Below, one piece after another: positions 6,937 through 8,070 of a stretch of 8,070 nucleotides of DNA; position 1 is the stretch's first letter, and every line of letters starts with the position of its first letter. The notes beneath the pieces were generated by a model that saw only the letters and a list, made by a program, of their open reading frames with translations, had not been told where the DNA came from and did no database searches. The position numbers were made by a program, and so were the translations under genes. The DNA comes from Comamonadaceae bacterium. Lineage in GTDB: Bacteria; Pseudomonadota; Gammaproteobacteria; Burkholderiales; Burkholderiaceae_C. Location of the stretch: contig CANHKH010000138.1 of assembly GCA_947460165.1 (NCBI GenBank), forward strand, positions 1 to 8,070. Direction: 5' to 3'.

Positions 6937-7884
6937 TTACCAGCGACCGGAGGCACCGCCTCCACCAAAGTTACCCCCGCCTCCGCTGCGAAATCCGCCA
7001 CCGCCACCCCAGGAACCTCCGCCAAAACGACCGCCGCCTGCATGTCCCCCCCAGCTGCCTCCCCCGCCGCCAAAGCGCCCGCTGGCGCCCGCTGAGGCCA
7101 GCGCAAACACGGCGCCCACCAAGGCCGCGATCAGCCCCAGCACCACACTGGCGCTGAGCACCCAGGCCAGCACGCCAATGCCGCTGCCCGTGAGCAGCGA
7201 GCCCCATTTGCGGCCCACCATGGCCGAGAGCAAGCGCGCCGCCACAGGCACGGCCACAAACAGGAAAACCAGCAAGCCGTTCCAGTCTGTGCCCTCCAGC
7301 CCCGCGCGTGGGGCGCGCTGGGGTGCGGGCAAGCCCTCGCCGCTGACCCGCAAGAACAGCTGGTCCAGCCCGGCCGAGATGCCGCCCGCAAAGTCGCCTT
7401 GCCGAAAGCGCGGCGTGATGGCCCCATCAATGATTTGCCGGGCAGCCAAGTCAGGCACCGCACCTTCCAGGGTTTTGGCCGTGGCAATGCGCAGCGTGCG
7501 GTCGCCCTTGGCCACCACCAGCAGCACACCGTCGCCGACCTCACGCCTGCCCAGCTTCCACACATCGGCCACGCGCTGGGTGTAATCGACGATGTCCTCG
7601 GGCTGGGTGCTGGCCACCATGAGCACCACAATTTGCGTGCCTCGGGCTTGCTCAAAGGCTTGCAGCTTGGCTTCGAGCTGCGCACGCTCGGCCGCTTGCA
7701 AGGTGCCCGTGGTGTCAATCACCCTCGCCGACAAGGCCGGGATGGCTTGCAGCGCTTGGCCCCAGGCCGGGGCTGTGGCGAGCAAGCAGGCCCACACCGT
7801 GGCCATCAGCGCCAGGGCCCACAGCGGACCCAGCCCGCCAAGGCGGCGCAGCACACAGTGCAAGGGAGGGCGCACGGTGCTCAC
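6937..7884 (-). CDS. Secreted or membrane-anchored TPM-domain protein with glycine-rich tail (YgcG-like)
   Basis: The product has 315 residues. A basic N-terminus (Arg13-Arg14) and a hydrophobic stretch at about 18-40 ending in APAWGQA look like a signal peptide. The TPM domain covers about 52-180: RVIDTTGTLQAAER, a TQIVVLMV strand, QPEDIVDYTQRVADVWKLG (94-112), DGVLLVVAKGDR (118-129), and a RFRQGDFAGGISAGLDQL helix. Hydrophobic segments at about 201-221 and 232-265 should anchor it, placing the TPM domain in the periplasm. Residues 266-315 are 29/50 glycine with Phe, Trp, Ser and Arg, a tail common in this family. The GTG start at 7884 overlaps the lemA stop as GTGA, which supports that start and translational coupling. 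The function is unknown; a phosphatase activity reported for a plant homologue should not be assumed. Confidence 0.88.
   Translation of the reverse strand: MSTVRPPLHCVLRRLGGLGPLWALALMATVWACLLATAPAWGQALQAIPALSARVIDTTGTLQAAERAQLEAKLQAFEQARGTQIVVLMVASTQPEDIVDYTQRVADVWKLGRREVGDGVLLVVAKGDRTLRIATAKTLEGAVPDLAARQIIDGAITPRFRQGDFAGGISAGLDQLFLRVSGEGLPAPQRAPRAGLEGTDWNGLLVFLFVAVPVAARLLSAMVGRKWGSLLTGSGIGVLAWVLSASVVLGLIAALVGAVFALASAGASGRFGGGGGSWGGHAGGGRFGGGSWGGGGGFRSGGGGNFGGGGASGRW
6940..7089 (-). repeat. Glycine-rich low-complexity coding segment
   Basis: This segment encodes the last 50 residues of the YgcG-like TPM protein. It is built of G3-G5 runs broken by Phe, Ser-Trp and Arg. A unit of the form RFGGG(GG)SWGG occurs twice, at residues 270-280 and 286-294, followed by looser GGGGFRSGGGGNFGGGG units. 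On the + strand it appears as CCGCC/CCACC-rich DNA, which creates proline-rich shadow frames. Such tracts can vary in length by slippage. Confidence 0.75.
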
Positions 7885-8070
7885 TTGGACGTGCCGAAGT
7901 CCACCGCCGGCGGTTGCGAGATTTGCGCCTCATTGGGCACGCTCAAGTTGGGCTTGACCGCGTAGCCCAAGGCCATGGCTGTCAGGTTGCTGGGGAAGCT
8001 GCGGGCCAGCACGTTGTACTGCTGCACCGACTGGATGTAGCGGTTGCGCGCCACCGCAATGCGGTTTTCA
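7881..8070 (-). CDS. lemA: LemA family protein, C-terminal part (5' end outside window)
   Basis: Reading from the right edge, 62 complete codons end in TGA at 7883-7881. The peptide starts ENRIAVARNRYIQSVQQYN, continues with ARSFPSNLTAMALGY and VKPNLSV, and ends with PPAVDFGTSK. This is the C-terminal part of the LemA family (COG1704): the ENRIAVARNRYI helix, the SFP-N motif, and the PPxVDF end seen in many proteobacterial members. LemA proteins have one N-terminal membrane helix and a long helical bundle; that N-terminal half is not in the window. The cellular role is poorly defined. The stop overlaps the start of the next gene (GTGA, 7884-7881), so the two are almost certainly co-transcribed. 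It is clearly not part of the ATP synthase operon. Confidence 0.88.
   Translation of the reverse strand, partial: ENRIAVARNRYIQSVQQYNVLARSFPSNLTAMALGYAVKPNLSVPNEAQISQPPAVDFGTSK

Noticed and set aside
6361..7585. Plus-strand frames opposite the TPM genes, including a very proline-rich one at 6929-7585
   Set aside because: The proline runs are the complement of the glycine codons in the TPM tail. The minus-strand frames carry real TPM motifs and a signal peptide, so the plus-strand frames are shadows.
1..8070. An undescribed system, mobile element, CRISPR array or structured RNA within the window
   Set aside because: Coding density is almost complete, the gaps are short (3-110 bases), and every + strand gene is a canonical ATP synthase subunit. 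No direct-repeat array, transposase, integrase or large structured non-coding stretch was seen. Only the LemA/TPM operon has an unclear function.

Overview
The window covers most of a bacterial F-type (F0F1) ATP synthase operon on the + strand. It is followed by a terminator and then by a convergent minus-strand operon of LemA and TPM-domain genes. The organism is most likely a betaproteobacterium of the Burkholderiales, probably Comamonadaceae-like (Limnohabitans, Rhodoferax or Polaromonas type). The reasons are the atpBEFHAGDC order, the GC-rich coding with C- and G-ending codons, the character of the subunit sequences as I remember the family, and the downstream lemA/TPM/TPM set. The taxon is an inference from memory, not from a search.

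Layout, + strand: atpB (3' part only, to 520), a pyrimidine-rich 53-base gap, atpE (574-822), atpF (859-1329, GTG start), atpH (1333-1863), atpA (1910-3463), atpG (3507-4367), atpD (4418-5821) and atpC (5831-6247). A GC-rich hairpin flanked by seven A and seven T (6262-6293) ends the operon. All eight subunits are represented, in the classical order: a, c, b, delta, alpha, gamma, beta, epsilon. The F0 genes (a, c, b) make the membrane proton channel and rotor ring. The F1 genes (delta, alpha, gamma, beta, epsilon) make the catalytic head and stalk. Key residues are intact: the a-subunit arginine, the c-subunit aspartate, both Walker A and B motifs, the alpha arginine finger and the catalytic beta glutamate. 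The c subunit lacks the Na+-binding signature, so the enzyme should be proton-coupled. The operon promoter and any atpI lie upstream of the window.

Layout, minus strand (read from the right edge): the last 62 codons of a lemA-like gene (7881-8070), overlapping by GTGA a gene for a signal-peptide-bearing TPM-domain protein with a glycine-rich tail (6937-7884). Next comes a second TPM-domain protein without a signal peptide (6358-6930). The two operons converge on the shared hairpin, which can terminate both.

I see no mobile elements, tRNA or rRNA genes, CRISPR arrays or phage genes, and no intergenic gap above about 110 bases. Most of the window is ordinary housekeeping sequence. I find no convincing evidence of an undescribed system. 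The least understood part is the lemA/TPM/TPM operon.
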